Both the position numbers and the translations under genes were made by a program. DNA of 64,000 nucleotides from Siphonodentalium dalli. Taxonomy: Eukaryota > Mollusca > Scaphopoda > Gadilida > Siphonodentaliidae. This document shows, piece by piece, positions 44,212 to 55,560 of the stretch. The notes beneath the pieces were generated by a model. The model searched no databases. It had not been told where the DNA came from and worked only from the letters and a program-made list of their open reading frames with translations. The DNA lies in NCBI GenBank assembly GCA_032622095.1, contig CP136061.1, positions 248,135,582 to 248,199,581 on the forward strand, written 5' to 3'. Positions within the stretch are counted from its first letter, which is position 1. Each line of letters begins with the position of its first letter.

Positions 44212-44518
44212 CTTGAAATATACATTTCCTATGTGTAAATAAGAATACTCAGGGTTTAATTGCATGGTCTAGAAAATTAACGCCTTGAAATTTACATGGG
44301 CCCCATGTCAATTTTGAATTCAAATGTTGCAAGATTTTTCTTGACTTGAACACAATGTGTGTCTGTATTGCCCAGGATAGGGGGACTTGGCTAATTAAGG
44401 TCTCCATTGGGACCAGTGTACATTTTAGAATTTCGCCACCACTCCACTTTTGCTTTAAATTTTCCAACGGGAACAACTGGTATCTGAAGCTTTCAAACTG
44501 GGAAATTTCCAATGTTAT

Positions 44519-44546
44519 ACCCCCCCCCCCCCCCCCCCCCCCCCCG
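44519..44546. repeat. Poly-C tract
   Basis: About 27 C in a row, preceded by GGAAATTTCCAATG. Other tracts lie near 39430 and 41038. Length uncertain. Confidence 0.8.
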
Positions 44547-44639
44547 CACCGTATTATTAACTCTTTTTTTTAATTTGTCATAAATTAGCCAGGGATGGTT
44601 AGACATAGCCATGTATCTGGCAGGATACTATATATAGAT

Positions 44640-45000
44640 CAGACAACACAAATATATATTTTTTAAGAGTAATTTTTGAAAAGGTGTCTGTCTGTTTGTT
44701 TGTTTGCATTTTTCTCCCAGACCCCTGGACCGATTTCAACAAAATTTGGAGTTATGACTCAGGGTACCCTAGCGGATGTTATAACAGCATTATAGCTTTT
44801 CAAAATTTTGATTTAACAAAATTTAATTAAAACAAAATTTAATTGAGCAAGGAGTTGAATAAAAAAAGAAGTAGATAATTTAAAAAAAATCTAAATGTTT
44901 AAATGATCAAAATTTGCACAAAGGGGTTATCAATTAATAAGAATCTAGCTGTCTAGGATCAAAATGTGCCTCTGGTCCTAACGCATAAAGGGGCCCACAG
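44640..45000 (+). mobile_element. Pearl-like repeat fragment
   Basis: GTGTCTGTCTGTTTGTTTG followed by CCCCTGGACCGATTTCAAC and AAAATTTGGAG, the standard body phrase; then AT-rich filler. Ends not defined. Confidence 0.45.
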
Positions 45001-45954
45001 GCTTCCCTGATGCTGAATGTCTCAGCGAGTATATCAATATAAGTGTGCAGCGGATGTGATTAAATTTACTTTAAGTTTGAAGTAATTTACATACGGCTTC
45101 ACTACATTTGTACTGACTGGCTCAATAATATGTGCATTGAACTCATTCATATGTGTTTCGATTGTTAGATTGTCTCGGTTCCTTGACTCAACCTGATTAT
45201 TTGAAGTACTGCAACCATAGCCTCCCTAATCACTATAATCAGTGAAGCTCACGTCAGATTCAGTGCCTTTAACGAACTGTCTCTGATTGTCCCCGCCATG
45301 AACCCTAACCTGTCCTGGACCTGACAAGATAATATTCCATCAATTCCCGTCATGTGACGCGTTGTGTTCTCAGCTGATAGCAGATCTATAGAAATCCCGA
45401 AAAATAAAATTTTGTTAATTTCCTGAAGACAATTGCTCGAGAAATGAGGTTAACATTATTGATTTTATCCGTCATTCAGATCTTCCGATATTGTCGCTTC
45501 TGCCGCTGTATAAGGCATTCTTCCGCGATTGGATAATAAATTCCAACTGATGATTCGAAGAAATGTCATAATCGCAAACTGTTTCCGTAACCCGAGAGTT
45601 AACCCTGAGAGCAGAATCTTGATAATTTATACAAATCTTAGGATTAATTTCTAAGATTAAAATCAGGGGAGTTAAATCAAGTTTTATGGCGTTAGCGGAC
45701 AGACGTGGCTATAAATAAGAGTCTCTTGATGTTTGCTGAGGAGTCTGGATTACTATTTATAGTTGGTCGTCACATCTGATCAAACATGAAGACCTGTTAG
45801 TTCAGATCATTCTCATGAGTCATTGTCCAACTGAAATTAATTTCTGGGGGTCATAAAGGTGTTTATAGCCATTTACAGCTAGATTTTCAATAATCAACAT
45901 CGATAATCATTGAAAATATTTTCAAAGACTAAATATTCCACTAATTTCCAGAAA
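45001..45954. other. Unassigned
   Basis: About 950 bp of non-repeat sequence with no coding frame recognised. Confidence 0.4.
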
Positions 45955-46210
45955 TTAAGCTTTGCCCTATTGTGACTGGAGTTGCACTGGTGCAGCATTA
46001 AAGATCCTGTGCCAGTGCATTCTCTTATATTTGGGAGTTTCCCATAGGGAGCCTCGCATATATAAGAAAATGCACTGGCTTACAAGGTCAATGTAAATAT
46101 TGTTAGGCCAATACATTCTCTTATATGTGAGGCTCCCTGTGGGGGACTGCATATATGAGAGAATGCATTGGCGCAGGGTTTTCACAAAATTTCAGTCATG
46201 GAATGGTTAA
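45955..46210 (-). mobile_element. Family B copy B8
   Basis: TTAAGCTTTGCCCTATTG at the left (end partly replaced) to TTCAGTCATGGAATGG-TTAA. Hairpin tips decayed (TTGGGAGTTTCCC; GGCTCCCTGTGGGGG). Confidence 0.8.
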
Positions 46211-46341
46211 GAGACCAAATTTTGAATGTTAAAGTTATCAGCATTTAATGAACTGTTGAGCAAGAAACTCATATATAGTATCAAAATTGATATAATTCTG
46301 CTCCGAGGGCAATATAATAATTAGGTTTTTGTTGATATATC

Positions 46342-46481
46342 AGGTCAAGGTAAATATTGTTAGTCCAATGTATTCTCTGATATATGTGAGACTCCCTATG
46401 GGAGGCTCGTATATTTAAGAGAATGCACTGGCACAGTATCTTCAATGCTGCACCAGGGCAGCCCCGTAATGAAAGAGTTAA
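46342..46481 (+). mobile_element. Family B half-element B9
   Basis: Begins in the spacer (GGTCAAGGTAAATATTG) and keeps the second hairpin and the right end CCGTAATGAAAGAG-TTAA. Confidence 0.78.
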
Positions 46482-46576
46482 ACTAATAGATCCCTTAATT
46501 AACTAGTACAAGCATTATTCTTTTTTCTGGACATTGTATAGTTATAATAACTTTTCACACTCTTTTCAAAATTAAT

Positions 46577-46656
46577 CTTCCCAGTTTACTGGACAGCATA
46601 ACCATTTTTCCTATAAGAAGAATCTGTTTGGACTACTGGTTTACATATCAGCTTAA
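46577..46656 (+). repeat. Direct repeat bracketing B fragments, left copy
   Basis: TTCCCAGTTTACTGGAC, TTTTTCCTATAAGAAGAATC and TTACATATCAGCTT recur at 46850-46925. Confidence 0.8.
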
Positions 46657-46701
46657 CAAAATTTCAGGTAGCTCCAGTCATGGAAGTGTTATCATCCTTA
46701 A
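46657..46701 (-). mobile_element. Family B end fragment B10
   Basis: AAAATTTCAGGTAGCTCCAG with TCATGGAAGTG: the outer end only, pointing at the left end of B11. Two B ends therefore face each other with ~8 bp between. Confidence 0.65.
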
Positions 46702-46835
46702 CCCTTCCATGACTGGAGCTTCCTGAAATTTTTTGAAAACCCTGTGCCAATGCATTCTCTTATATATGCGAGTCTCCCATAGGGAGCCTTGCATATATAA
46801 GAGAATACATTGGCCTAACAAAATTTACATGAACC
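46698..46835 (+). mobile_element. Family B half-element B11
   Basis: TTAACCCTTCCATGACTGG, then a textbook hairpin (46746-46814: T.C mismatch 46773/46787, CTCCC/GGGAG, ATA loop 46779-46781), then CCTAACAAAATTTAC. It stops where the right direct repeat begins. Confidence 0.85.
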
Positions 46836-46849
46836 AAATTGTAAGCATT

Positions 46850-46925
46850 CTTCCCAGTTAACTGGACATAAACATTTTTCCTATAAGAAGAATCTATTTG
46901 GACTACTGGATTACATATCAGCTTT
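46850..46925 (+). repeat. Direct repeat bracketing B fragments, right copy
   Basis: Second copy of 46577-46656, ~274 bp on, with few changes. Confidence 0.8.
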
Positions 46926-46969
46926 TAATATACTCTAAATTTAGTTTTAGTAATATTTTTCGACTAAAA

Positions 46970-47129
46970 TTATTTTTTGCAGTCCAGATTTCTATGATGG
47001 GGGAGTACCACTGTATTAAAGGAGCCAATAAATTCATTAAAATTATCTGCCAGTGAGCTGCAACTTTCACCCATATCCTGAATTCCATGATCAGATAATA
47101 GATTGTGCTGCATTTCTTCATGGAAATGT
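46970..47129 (-). CDS. Possible terminal exon, unknown protein
   Basis: On the minus strand a pyrimidine-rich tract (CCTTGTTTTGTTTCGTTCC) ends in a CAG acceptor (AG at 47131-47130). It is followed by an open stretch of ~52 codons with mixed codons, including GESCSSLADNFNEFIGSF, ending at a TAA (46972-46970). The acidic, amphipathic composition is unlike the repeats around it. No family recognised. No partner exon or poly-A signal was established. Confidence 0.3.
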
Positions 47130-48340
47130 CTGGGAACGAAACAAAACAAGGAAAATACTGAGCGACTATAATGAGAGCAACAATTAGTAGTTGTCCAATA
47201 TTTGTCCAGGAGGTCCGTAGTGGACAATTATAGCGCCCGACTCATCTAACCAAACATCTTAACGAACTATCGGATTAAATCCCTCCGAATGAGTCACTGT
47301 CCTAACTATCTTCGAGAGGTCATTTTCAATCGACAGGTCATCTGCATGTAAAACAAAACAAAAGGCAGGACACAGCAGTGGTAATGAAGGGAACCAGCGA
47401 CACACGCGTAAATTGATAATACAGTCGTGTGTGTAGTTCTATCACTTGTATTGATTAGTTTCTCCAAATGCTCGCTAGAAATTCTCAATAAATTGCTCGC
47501 CGATAGCTGCGAGAATTAGAAGAGAAGAAATGCCTTGCGACAGTCACACGATGTTCTTTTGATGTGGTCCCAGATTGCTTTATTCAGTGGCCAGAGTTTT
47601 TCTCTGATATGCAGATCCGACTGGCGTATTAAGAGTGGATATACTTTCGATGCTGGGCAGTCTACGTTAACAGATAGCTGAGTTTGTGGTTTACTGGTTC
47701 TGACTCGAGCCCCAGGCTATGTTACTGTTATCAGCGCTCTGCAGACCACTTATTGTTTAGTTGTGTTGTAATGGACTGTAAATGGTCGATCTTTAGGGAT
47801 TTAGATTCTATCAGTGGATAAATATTAACAGTTCATTGCTTGGATAACTGTTTGTGTTACATTTCAGTTTACTTTACCATCACAACCATCGACTAGCTGC
47901 TTCTTGTGATGAGCCAGGATATCTGTTGTTAGATACTTGTGGAATATACTGCGTGATGGGAATATAACGTGACTCTTGTCATTTCATATGTAAGTATAAA
48001 CTTTTAAGATTTCATTCGGAAATGGGGTGGGTCAAGTTAGCAATTTTTAATTAAGAAGCTCTCTTTTGAATGAACTTTTATCAAGTTAAGGTTCTCTCTT
48101 TTGTATGAAAGTTAAGCATCAACACATTATTTTTAATCCATATCTGTTTATATTTGAAATAGTCATAACACCATGATTATAAATTTGTAATAACTGGCTT
48201 CTATATATGACACCGACTCCCTTAATTATAAAGTAACCACATATTATTTAAAAACACTTAACTTTACATTTTAGATAATGTTGGCTTTTTCCCATAAAAA
48301 AATGGTACCTAGAAACCACCTGCGGCATATAACATATGCC
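47130..48340. other. Non-repeat stretch; possible splice donor
   Basis: Among the least repetitive parts of the window. ATATG-GTAAGT-like sequence: ATAT then GTAAGTAT at 47990 fits a strong plus-strand donor, but no coding frame leads into it. Nothing else recognised. Confidence 0.35.
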
Positions 48341-48447
48341 GAGAGCTTTCCGATGAATGGCAACAAGCCATATTTCTGACTAAATCCTGAAAAGTTACCC
48401 ATAATTCTGCTGTGGTTAAGAGGTTGATTAATTAGAGCATTACTGTA
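48341..48447. mobile_element. Family E half-element E8
   Basis: Right half of the palindrome from GAGAGCTTTCCGATG to AGAGCATTACTG-TA, directly followed by CTCCTCAATAAGTA of a G end, so it appears joined to or inserted in G7. Confidence 0.75.
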
Positions 48448-48481
48448 CTCCTCAATAAGTATTTAGTATAGAAAGGGTTAA
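48448..48481 (-). mobile_element. Family G end fragment G7
   Basis: TCAATAAGTATTTAGTATAG then AAAGGG-TTAA; the rest is missing. Confidence 0.6.
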
Positions 48482-48683
48482 AATAGATCTTATAATGTGT
48501 AAAACATCGCCTGGAATCCTGGATACATCTTTGAATACACAAGCTACAACTAATTTCTCAATGGAATTAATTGAGATCAGTTGGTTTGATATAAATTTAA
48601 TGAATATATTTATATATCTATAAGTTTTGAATCTTCAAATAGAGCCATACTTGAGCAGAAACTTGAGCAGAAAAAATCATGTC

Positions 48684-49067
48684 TTAACCCTTTACCCAAC
48701 AAACCGGCCAAAACCGGCTAAATAAAGCTTCAACAGCCTAAAATATCTTCGATCTGTCTCAATAACACCATACAAATATGGATATCATTGGAACCGGTTC
48801 ATTGACCACATTGTGATGGTTACAGTTATGCCCTGTGCCAATGCATTCTCTTATATATGCGAGTCGACCATAGGTCGCCTCGCATATATAAGAGAATGCA
48901 TTGGCCTAAACACTTTTTACCATTTTTTCTTACATTCTTTAACAATTTTATAATTTTTAATGTGTTAAGCCAATGCATTCTCTTATATATGCGAGGCGAC
49001 CTACGGTCGACTCGCATATATAAGAGAATGCATTGGCACAGGGCCCTTCTGTTGGGTAAAGGGTTAA
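48684..49067 (+). mobile_element. Family A copy A11
   Basis: 384 bp; spacer shortened (GGCCTAAACACTTTTTACC) and one loop change in hairpin 2 (CTACGGTCG). Left arm has CCGGCTAAATAAAG. Confidence 0.92.
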
Positions 49068-49336
49068 ACTGCTTATAATAATAGTTCTCATCAAAGCATA
49101 TTTTGTTTGAAAATTCTCTTTTTCTTGAAGTTTGGTTCTATTAAATTCATTGTGATAAAACAAATCTCAAGATCAAATATATTCAATCTAAAAACATGCA
49201 TGGATCACTGCCAAAAAGTGTGAAACAAATTTAATAAGTCTGTAGAAACAACACCGCTATAAAGAAGAACATGGAGAAATAGATAAACTTTGTTCTTATT
49301 TTCATTTTAATAGAGACCAATAACAAAACTTCCTGT

Positions 49337-49715
49337 GTTTAAAGACATATTAAGGGCTTGTTCGGGTGCGTGAAACTTATAAGTTAGTACTCGGGCGCTA
49401 TGCCAACCTGGGGAATGTAGCATTCTACTGACATCGCCGCAAATTTGAAAGAAATAGCCCATTCCACTCCATGGAAAACATCGTCTGAACTACGCTCAAT
49501 TGTAAATATTTACATCAGATTCGGGACGCAACTGTTGGCCATAAACTAACGCAAATGATTTCGCCATCGAGAGTCATTGTATTGCATTAATATATATAAA
49601 TGACGATGTGTGTTGTCTATTATGGATTAATATTCGTAAAAATAAAAAATTTGAGCAAGATTTTCTCCATTTCTATTCGATCACCCTACCGGAGTGTTTC
49701 ACATCACTTTAAATC
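49337..49715 (+). repeat. Dispersed ~380 bp repeat K, copy 2
   Basis: Inverse of 36425-36806. Starts GACATATTAAGGGCTTG and ends near GTTTCACATCACTTTAAA. Confidence 0.75.
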
Positions 49716-49986
49716 ATTATGTAAAACAGAACATAATTTTTCTCAATGCTTTGACTTTTCCAATGTTTTGATTAAACTTTGGTATCTTATTGGACTTTTA
49801 TCAGTAATTCCACTGTAACAGCCATGTTTACATAACAATGGTTTGATACACAAGATCTCATTATTGGAGAGTTAATAATTATTATTAAAGAAAATAAGAA
49901 TAAATTCAATCTATTTATTCATGTACTTGGTGATGATAGCTGTTTTAGATTTTTATGGTATTTCGCATAAACCCACTTCGAAGCTC

Positions 49987-50385
49987 TTAACCCTTTACCC
50001 AACAGAAGGGCCCTGTGCCAATGCATTCTCTTATATATGCGAGTCGACCATAGGTCGCCTCGCATATATAAGAGAATGCATTGGCTTAACACATTAAAAA
50101 TTATAAAATTGTTAAAGAATGTAAGAAAAAATGGTAAAAAGTGTTAAAAAAAGATTTTTTTAGGCCAATGCATTCTCTTATATATGCGAGGCGACCTATG
50201 GTCGACTCGCATATATAAGAGAATGCATTGGCACAGGGCATAACTGTAACTATCACAATGTGGTCAAGGAGCCGGTTCCAATGATATCCATATGTGTATG
50301 GTTCTATTGAGACAGACCGAAGATATTTTAGGCTGTTGAAGCTTTATTTGGCCGGTTTTGGCCGGTTTGTTGGGTAAAGGGTTAA
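49987..50385 (-). mobile_element. Family A copy A12
   Basis: Complete, reversed; CCATATGTGTATGG variant. Right TTAA lies 7 bp from G8. Confidence 0.92.
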
Positions 50386-50391
50386 GCCCCT

Positions 50392-50640
50392 TTATCCCTT
50401 TCTGTACTAAATACTCATTGACGAGTAGTTATCACTTTGGAAATGTTCAGATAATAAGTTCAACATAGGCTGTTTGTTGAACTTATCTGAACATTTCCCA
50501 CCAATAAAACGGATTTCTTCTGCACTTTCTATTATCAGCCGTCTGCTTATGTTTTCTGAACATCCCTACAGATGAATAATGGGCCCTTCCAATGTATACT
50601 TTAATATCTGAAAGGGAGAATCCATTTAGTATAGAAAGGG
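50392..50640 (+). mobile_element. Family G copy G8 (longest)
   Basis: TTATCCCTTTCTGTACTAAA to CCATTTAGTATAGAAAGGG followed by AAAA, not TTAA. Contains a real stem: TGTTCAGATAATAAGTTCAA pairs with TTGAACTTATCTGAACA (50441-50493). Confidence 0.78.
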
Positions 50641-50663
50641 AAAAGAAATATTGATTTATAATA

Positions 50664-50871
50664 TTAACGCTTCCATGACTGGAGCTTCCTGAAATTTGTC
50701 GAAAACCCTGTGCCAATGCATTCTCTTATATATGCGAGTCTCCCATAGGGAGCCTCGCATATATAAGAGAATAAATTGAGAATAAAAGAGAATGCATATA
50801 TAAGATAATGCACTGGCACATGATCTTTAATGCTGCTCCCACCAGCACAGCTCCCATCATGAAAGGGTTAA
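50664..50871 (+). mobile_element. Family B copy B12 (core collapsed)
   Basis: TTAACGCTTCCATGACTGG, intact first hairpin (50711-50775 region), then a scrambled AATTGAGAATAAAAGAG in place of spacer and second hairpin, then CATCATGAAAGGG-TTAA. Confidence 0.85.
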
Positions 50872-50928
50872 ATGTCCTGTTTAACAAAATATTACACAAG
50901 TTGTTGACTTCGGATGCATCTTATTGCT

Positions 50929-51326
50929 TTAACCCTTTACCCAACAAACCGGCCAAAACCGGCCAAATAAAGCTTCAACAGCCTAAACTATCTTCGGTCT
51001 GTCTCAATAGAACCATACAAATATGGATATCATTGGAACCGGCTCCTTGACCACATTGTGATAGTTAGTTATGCCCTGTGCCAATGCATTCTCTTATATA
51101 TGCGAGTCGACCATAGGTCGCCTCGCATATATAAGAGAATGCATTGGCCTAAAAAAAATCTTTTTTTAACACTTTTTACCATTTTTTCTTACATTCTTTA
51201 AGAATTTTATAATTTTTAATGTGTTAAGCCAATGCATTCTCTTATATATGCGAGGCGACCTATGGTCGACTCGCATATATAAGAGAATGCATTGGCACAG
51301 GGCCCTTCTGTTGGCTAAAGGGTTAT
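50929..51326 (+). mobile_element. Family A copy A13
   Basis: 398 bp; ACA lost in GATAGTTAGTTATGCC, and the right end is mutated (TTGGCTAAAGGG-TTAT), so one end may be inactive. Confidence 0.92.
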
Positions 51327-51934
51327 ACCCCTGAATCTATATAAAAAGATAGAGATACCACATTTTTAAAAGTAAGAGAAATATGTTGAAATACTTTATC
51401 TTGTGATTCAATGAACATTTAGTTCTCACTTCAATCACTTCATGTCAATGGATGAGATTTTGGCCCTGAAGATATTTGATATTGAGTTGTTTCCGATTCT
51501 TGCCTTGAGCTACGTTAATCTGAATGCCCGGCTTCACTTGATAGCCTCCGTTCCTTCTGTGGCTTCACGATGTGATCGACACTGATAAAAAGGTGCCATT
51601 CAAAATTACAAGCAGAAATTGAATTGAGCCTGTCCTTAAAATTGAGTCTGTGAAGCCATTACTGATAGGCACAGCTAAAATCCAGAGAATTTGAGCAAAT
51701 TCTAAGAGATGTTAAAGCGGTAATGAGTGCTCTCGACCCAGGGAGTTATTTTTATCGGGCCGAATGTGACTCCCTTTTCCATTTGGAAATAGTCATGATT
51801 TTCCTCAAAATTTCTGACCCTATGATTTTTAGTTCACAAAAACTCTTCCCCCCTTTATGTATATTATGAAAATTTTCAAGTCCTCTCAATCCATTTGCAT
51901 AAAATAGGAATAAACAATCTAAGAAGTACATTAA
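51327..51934. other. Unassigned
   Basis: No repeat or coding segment recognised. Confidence 0.4.
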
Positions 51935-52432
51935 TTAACCCTTTCATGACCGGAGCTGCGCTGTTGCAGCATTAATGATCATGTGCCAGTGCATTCTCTT
52001 TTATATGTGAGTCTCCCATAGGGAGCCTCACATATATATAACCTTTGAGTGCCAGGTCCGATTTTTGTATCAACCCATATACCCTGTGCCAATGCATTCT
52101 CTTATATATGCGAGTCGACCATAGGTCGCCTCGCATATATAAGAGAATGCATTGGCCTAACAATGTTTTTTTTTTTGTTTTTTTTTTTTTTTTACAATTT
52201 TTTACAATTTTAATAATTCATTCTTATATTCTTAACAGACTTATTTTGTAGGTTTAGGGCCGATAAGATCGGCCCCTGGCACATCAAAGGGTTAAGAGAA
52301 TGCACTGGCTTACATGGTTAATATTGTTTGGCCAATGTATTCTCTCCCTATGGGAGACTCGCATATATAAGAGAATGCATTGGCACAGGGTTTTCGCAAA
52401 ATTTCAGGAACCTCCAGTCATGGAAGGGTTAA
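51935..52432 (-). mobile_element. Family B copy B13, interrupted by C5
   Basis: TTAACCCTTTCATGACCGG to CCTCCAGTCATGGAAGGG-TTAA. C5 splits the right arm of the first hairpin (CTCACATATA / GAGAATGCACTGGC). Confidence 0.87.
52038..52295 (-). mobile_element. Family C copy C5, nested in B13
   Basis: Left end ATAACCTTTGAGTGCCAGG, right end GGCACATCAAAGGG-TTAA; hairpin with T.C mismatch and ATA loop. The target in B was probably a TTAAGAGAATG variant, as seen in B9. Confidence 0.85.
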
Positions 52433-53084
52433 ACTGATTTTTCACTTACCTAATAGAAGTAATATTGGCAGATCTATAAAGGCAATAATAATTATAAGGA
52501 AAATAAAAAAGCTGCCGAAAATGCCCGAGTTACAGTCAGTATTTGGCAAGCCAGATTCACAAACATTTTTGCCAGCATTAGATACAAATTTGGCATTACG
52601 ATCTATGGGTTTCAATTAAGTTGCCAAAATCATCTTTACATTTTTAAGAGGTGTGAATGTCGCATGTGGTATCTATCCTATAATTTTGTTTCAAAATAGA
52701 GAAGTCGCTTCTCCTGCTAAGTTGATTTATATAAATCTATATGGTTGTTAAATTCCATAAACACATCTTCCTTCATTGCTTGTAGTTTTTAGATCAAATA
52801 TGACGATATTGTTGAACATTTGGCTTTGCCCCAATTGATGTGTTTGACTTGTACCTGGGGCCATTTATGCTACACTGTGCACTAAAGTATAGATGTATCT
52901 CTATGGACGACTATAATAGTCCTATAATGGCAATGATATTGTTAACTGGCAGATCTCCACTCGACTATGAATAGATGACACCTGGGGATTTAGATTTTTG
53001 TCATTGGGTAAATTTGCCGATTACTTTATCAATCCATTGATTTCTGGTCACAGCAGATTCTGCATTTCTATAATTGAGGAGAGG
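52433..53084. other. Unassigned
   Basis: CAGATCTCCACTCGACTATG at 52951 recurs at 54804, pointing to an old duplication on both sides of D9. No coding segment is convincing. Confidence 0.4.
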
Positions 53085-53091
53085 CCTCATA

Positions 53092-54400
53092 ATATGATGC
53101 TGGACATTTGCTGAATGAGGTTCCCAGAGGGTGAAATTCACCCTCTGGGGACCTCATTCTGCCAGGACCTTTTCTTTTCTGGAAAGTTCTTTATTATCAA
53201 ATCAACAAGTTTTTTTAGTTTCTTTAGAAAGTTTCTTTTCTTTTTGTCCCCCGACGTTTCCGTCGGAGGACTATAGAAATGACCCTCGTCCGTCCGTGCG
53301 TCCGTGCGTCCGTCCGTCCGTGCGTCCGTGCGTCCGAGATTGGGTACCTTCATGGTGTAATCAACTCCTCCTACAGTTTTAAACGTAGAGATTTGAAACT
53401 CTGGGATATTGTTCCTAACATATTGGTGATTTGCAACATCTATATAGCTAATCAAAAATATAAATTTTTCCATATTTTTGGGGGGGTTTTCGACTTAGAA
53501 AATTTGGAACATTTTTGCCTTTTGGATGAGATTGGGTACCTTCATGGTGTAATCAACTCCTCCTACAGTTTTAAATGTAGAGATTTGAAACTCTGGGATA
53601 TTGTTCCTAACATGTTGGTGATTTGCAACATCTATATAGCTAATCAAAAATATCATTTTTTCCATATTTTTGGGGGGGGTTTTCGACTTAGAAAATTTGG
53701 AACATTTTTGCCTTTTGGATGAGATTGGGTACCTTCATGGTGTAATCAACTCCTCCTACAGTTTTAAATGTAGAGATTTGAAACTCTGGGATATTGTTCC
53801 TAACATGTTGGTGATTTGTAACATCTATATAGCTAATCAAAAATATCATTTTTTCCATATTTTTGGGGGGTTTTCGACTTAGAAAATTTGGAACATTTTT
53901 GCCTTTTGGATGAGATTGGGTACCTTCATGGTGTAATCAACTCCACCTACAGTTTTAAATGTAGAGATTTGAAACTTTGGGATATTGTTCCTAACATGTT
54001 GGTGATATGCAACATCTATATAGCTAATACAAAAATATCATTTTTTCGTGTTTGCATGCGTTTGTTCATCGGGTTGTTTTGTCCAAGAAATTTTGCGGTG
54101 GTTTGCAACATCTATATACTGTATAACATCGTTGCAAATAGTATTCTTCTAACAATTCCAATCATGAAGTTTACCACTCGAGTCGGGGGACATGTGGTCT
54201 GCGACCTTTTATTTAGTTTAGTTTCTCTATATCCCCAAATTGGCAGACAATTGCATAGTCGAGGTGTCCCAAGGGTGAAAATCACCATCTTCACCATCTT
54301 GTAGCTTTAATCCTGTGTCTACGTCTCCCATAGCAGATGGGGCCATGCAGAATGAGGTCCCCAGAGAATAAATTTGGTGATGCTAGCCCACTGTGCAGCT
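53092..54400 (+). mobile_element. Family D copy D9, interrupted by a tandem-unit element
   Basis: First hairpin collapsed to arms only (GGTTCCCAGAGGGTGAAATT). Spacer starts GGAAAGTTCTTTATTATC, is broken by the 53246-54192 element, and resumes at TCTCTATATCCCC. Second hairpin degraded after GATGCTAGCCCACTGTGC. Confidence 0.75.
53246..54192 (+). mobile_element. GTCCCCCGAC-ended element with four ~192 bp units
   Basis: GTCCCCCGAC at the left and GTCGGGGGAC at the right are inverted ends; a small CCGACGTTTCCGTCGG hairpin and GTCC/GTGC microsatellite follow the left end. Tandem units begin GAGATTGGGTACC at 53336, 53528, 53721 and 53912 (192, 193, 191 bp). The stop-free run across the first two units reflects a period divisible by three; the peptide repeats are not evidence of a protein. 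Confidence 0.82.
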
Positions 54401-55060
54401 TTACATTGTACGATGGAAAGAAAAATCTGAAATATCATCAAATTGTCTCATAATCTGAGAGCAAACTAGTTTCAGTAGTGACAATTAGAAATTGTGACAA
54501 TGCTATTTGATTGACACTTTATCTTTATACATTTATTCTATGCATCTGATTAAAAAGCATGCCTTGTTCTGGAAGTTTGCCCGTGGTTGCTTCCTTTGCT
54601 GCCTCTGTGTTAGCTAAACAATGCCCTCATGTAATGGCCCATGGGTCCTGATTGTACTTGGAGCTGATGCCTGTTGTATTGTGGCAGGCAGCTGACTCCA
54701 GCCTGAGGCTTATGACATCAGGTTGGGTGTGTATGTGCTTTAGGTAGTTTGTTCTTTATGGATAAATATAATGGCCATATAATGGTTATTCTAGTGTCGC
54801 TTGACAGATCTCCACTCGACTATGAAACATGACATTTCTGATTCTCATCTCTAGATAACTGAAGAACATTTATAGATTTATGCCATTGACTTTAATATGT
54901 CAGAAACTCCACCAACGCCATTGCCTAGCCGGATTCAGTTGGAGTACTGTACTGCTGTATGGAGAGATTTATGTATTCTATATGGAGGAGTATCTAGTTG
55001 ATTATTCGTGTCCTACCAGTTGTTGTCATGTCAGTTAACACATACGAGATATAATGTGAG
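54401..55060. other. Unassigned
   Basis: Apart from the 54804 duplicate word, nothing recognised. Confidence 0.4.
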
Positions 55061-55243
55061 TTAACCCTTCCTTGACTGGAGATTCCTGAAATTTTTTTGA
55101 AAACCCTGTGCCAATGCATTCTCTTATATATGCGAGTCTCCCATAGGGACTCGCATATATAAGAGGATACATTGGCCTAACAAGTTTATTTACATTGACC
55201 TTGTAAGCCAGTGCATTCTCTTATATATGTGAGGCTCCCTGTG
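55061..55243 (+). mobile_element. Family B copy B14 (3' truncated)
   Basis: TTAACCCTTCCTTGACTGG, first hairpin with a 6 bp tip deletion, spacer TTACATTGACCTTGTAAGCC, then breaks off in the second hairpin at GGCTCCCTGTGACCGG. Confidence 0.82.
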
Positions 55244-55357
55244 ACCGGTTGAGGTTACAAGTCGGAAACAAATTGGGTTGGTAGGGAGTCTTAAAGTTAT
55301 GTTATAAAAAATTAAAACCATGAAAAAATACTTTTAAGGTAAGGGGTTTACAATCTA

Positions 55358-55560
55358 ACCATGCCAATGCATGGGGAGCCTCGCATATATAAGAGAATAC
55401 ATTGGCCTACCAATATTTACCTTGACCTTGTATGCCAGTTCATTCTCTTATATGTGCGAGTCTCCCTATTGGAGATTCACATATATAAGAGAATGCACTG
55501 ATACAGGGTCTTTAATGCTCCACCATGCAGCACCACTCGATCCTTCCATGAAAGAGTTAA
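55358..55560 (+). mobile_element. Family B copy B15 (5' truncated)
   Basis: Starts in a collapsed first hairpin (CCAATGCATGGGGAGCC), spacer TTACCTTGACCTTGTATGCC, second hairpin, and right end CCTTCCATGAAAGAG-TTAA. Confidence 0.82.

Noticed and set aside
46478-46600. Palindromic TTAACTAG words near 46495 as another MITE
   Set aside because: Too short and without a partner end.
52515-52619. Plus-strand KLPKMPELQSVFGKPDSQ stretch as a possible exon
   Set aside because: The frame begins inside B13; no acceptor is clear and the length is within chance.
53279-53722. 147-codon open frame with repeated GYLHGVINSSYSF peptides
   Set aside because: It is produced by ~192 bp tandem units whose length is close to a multiple of three; later units shift frame and there is no start context or domain.
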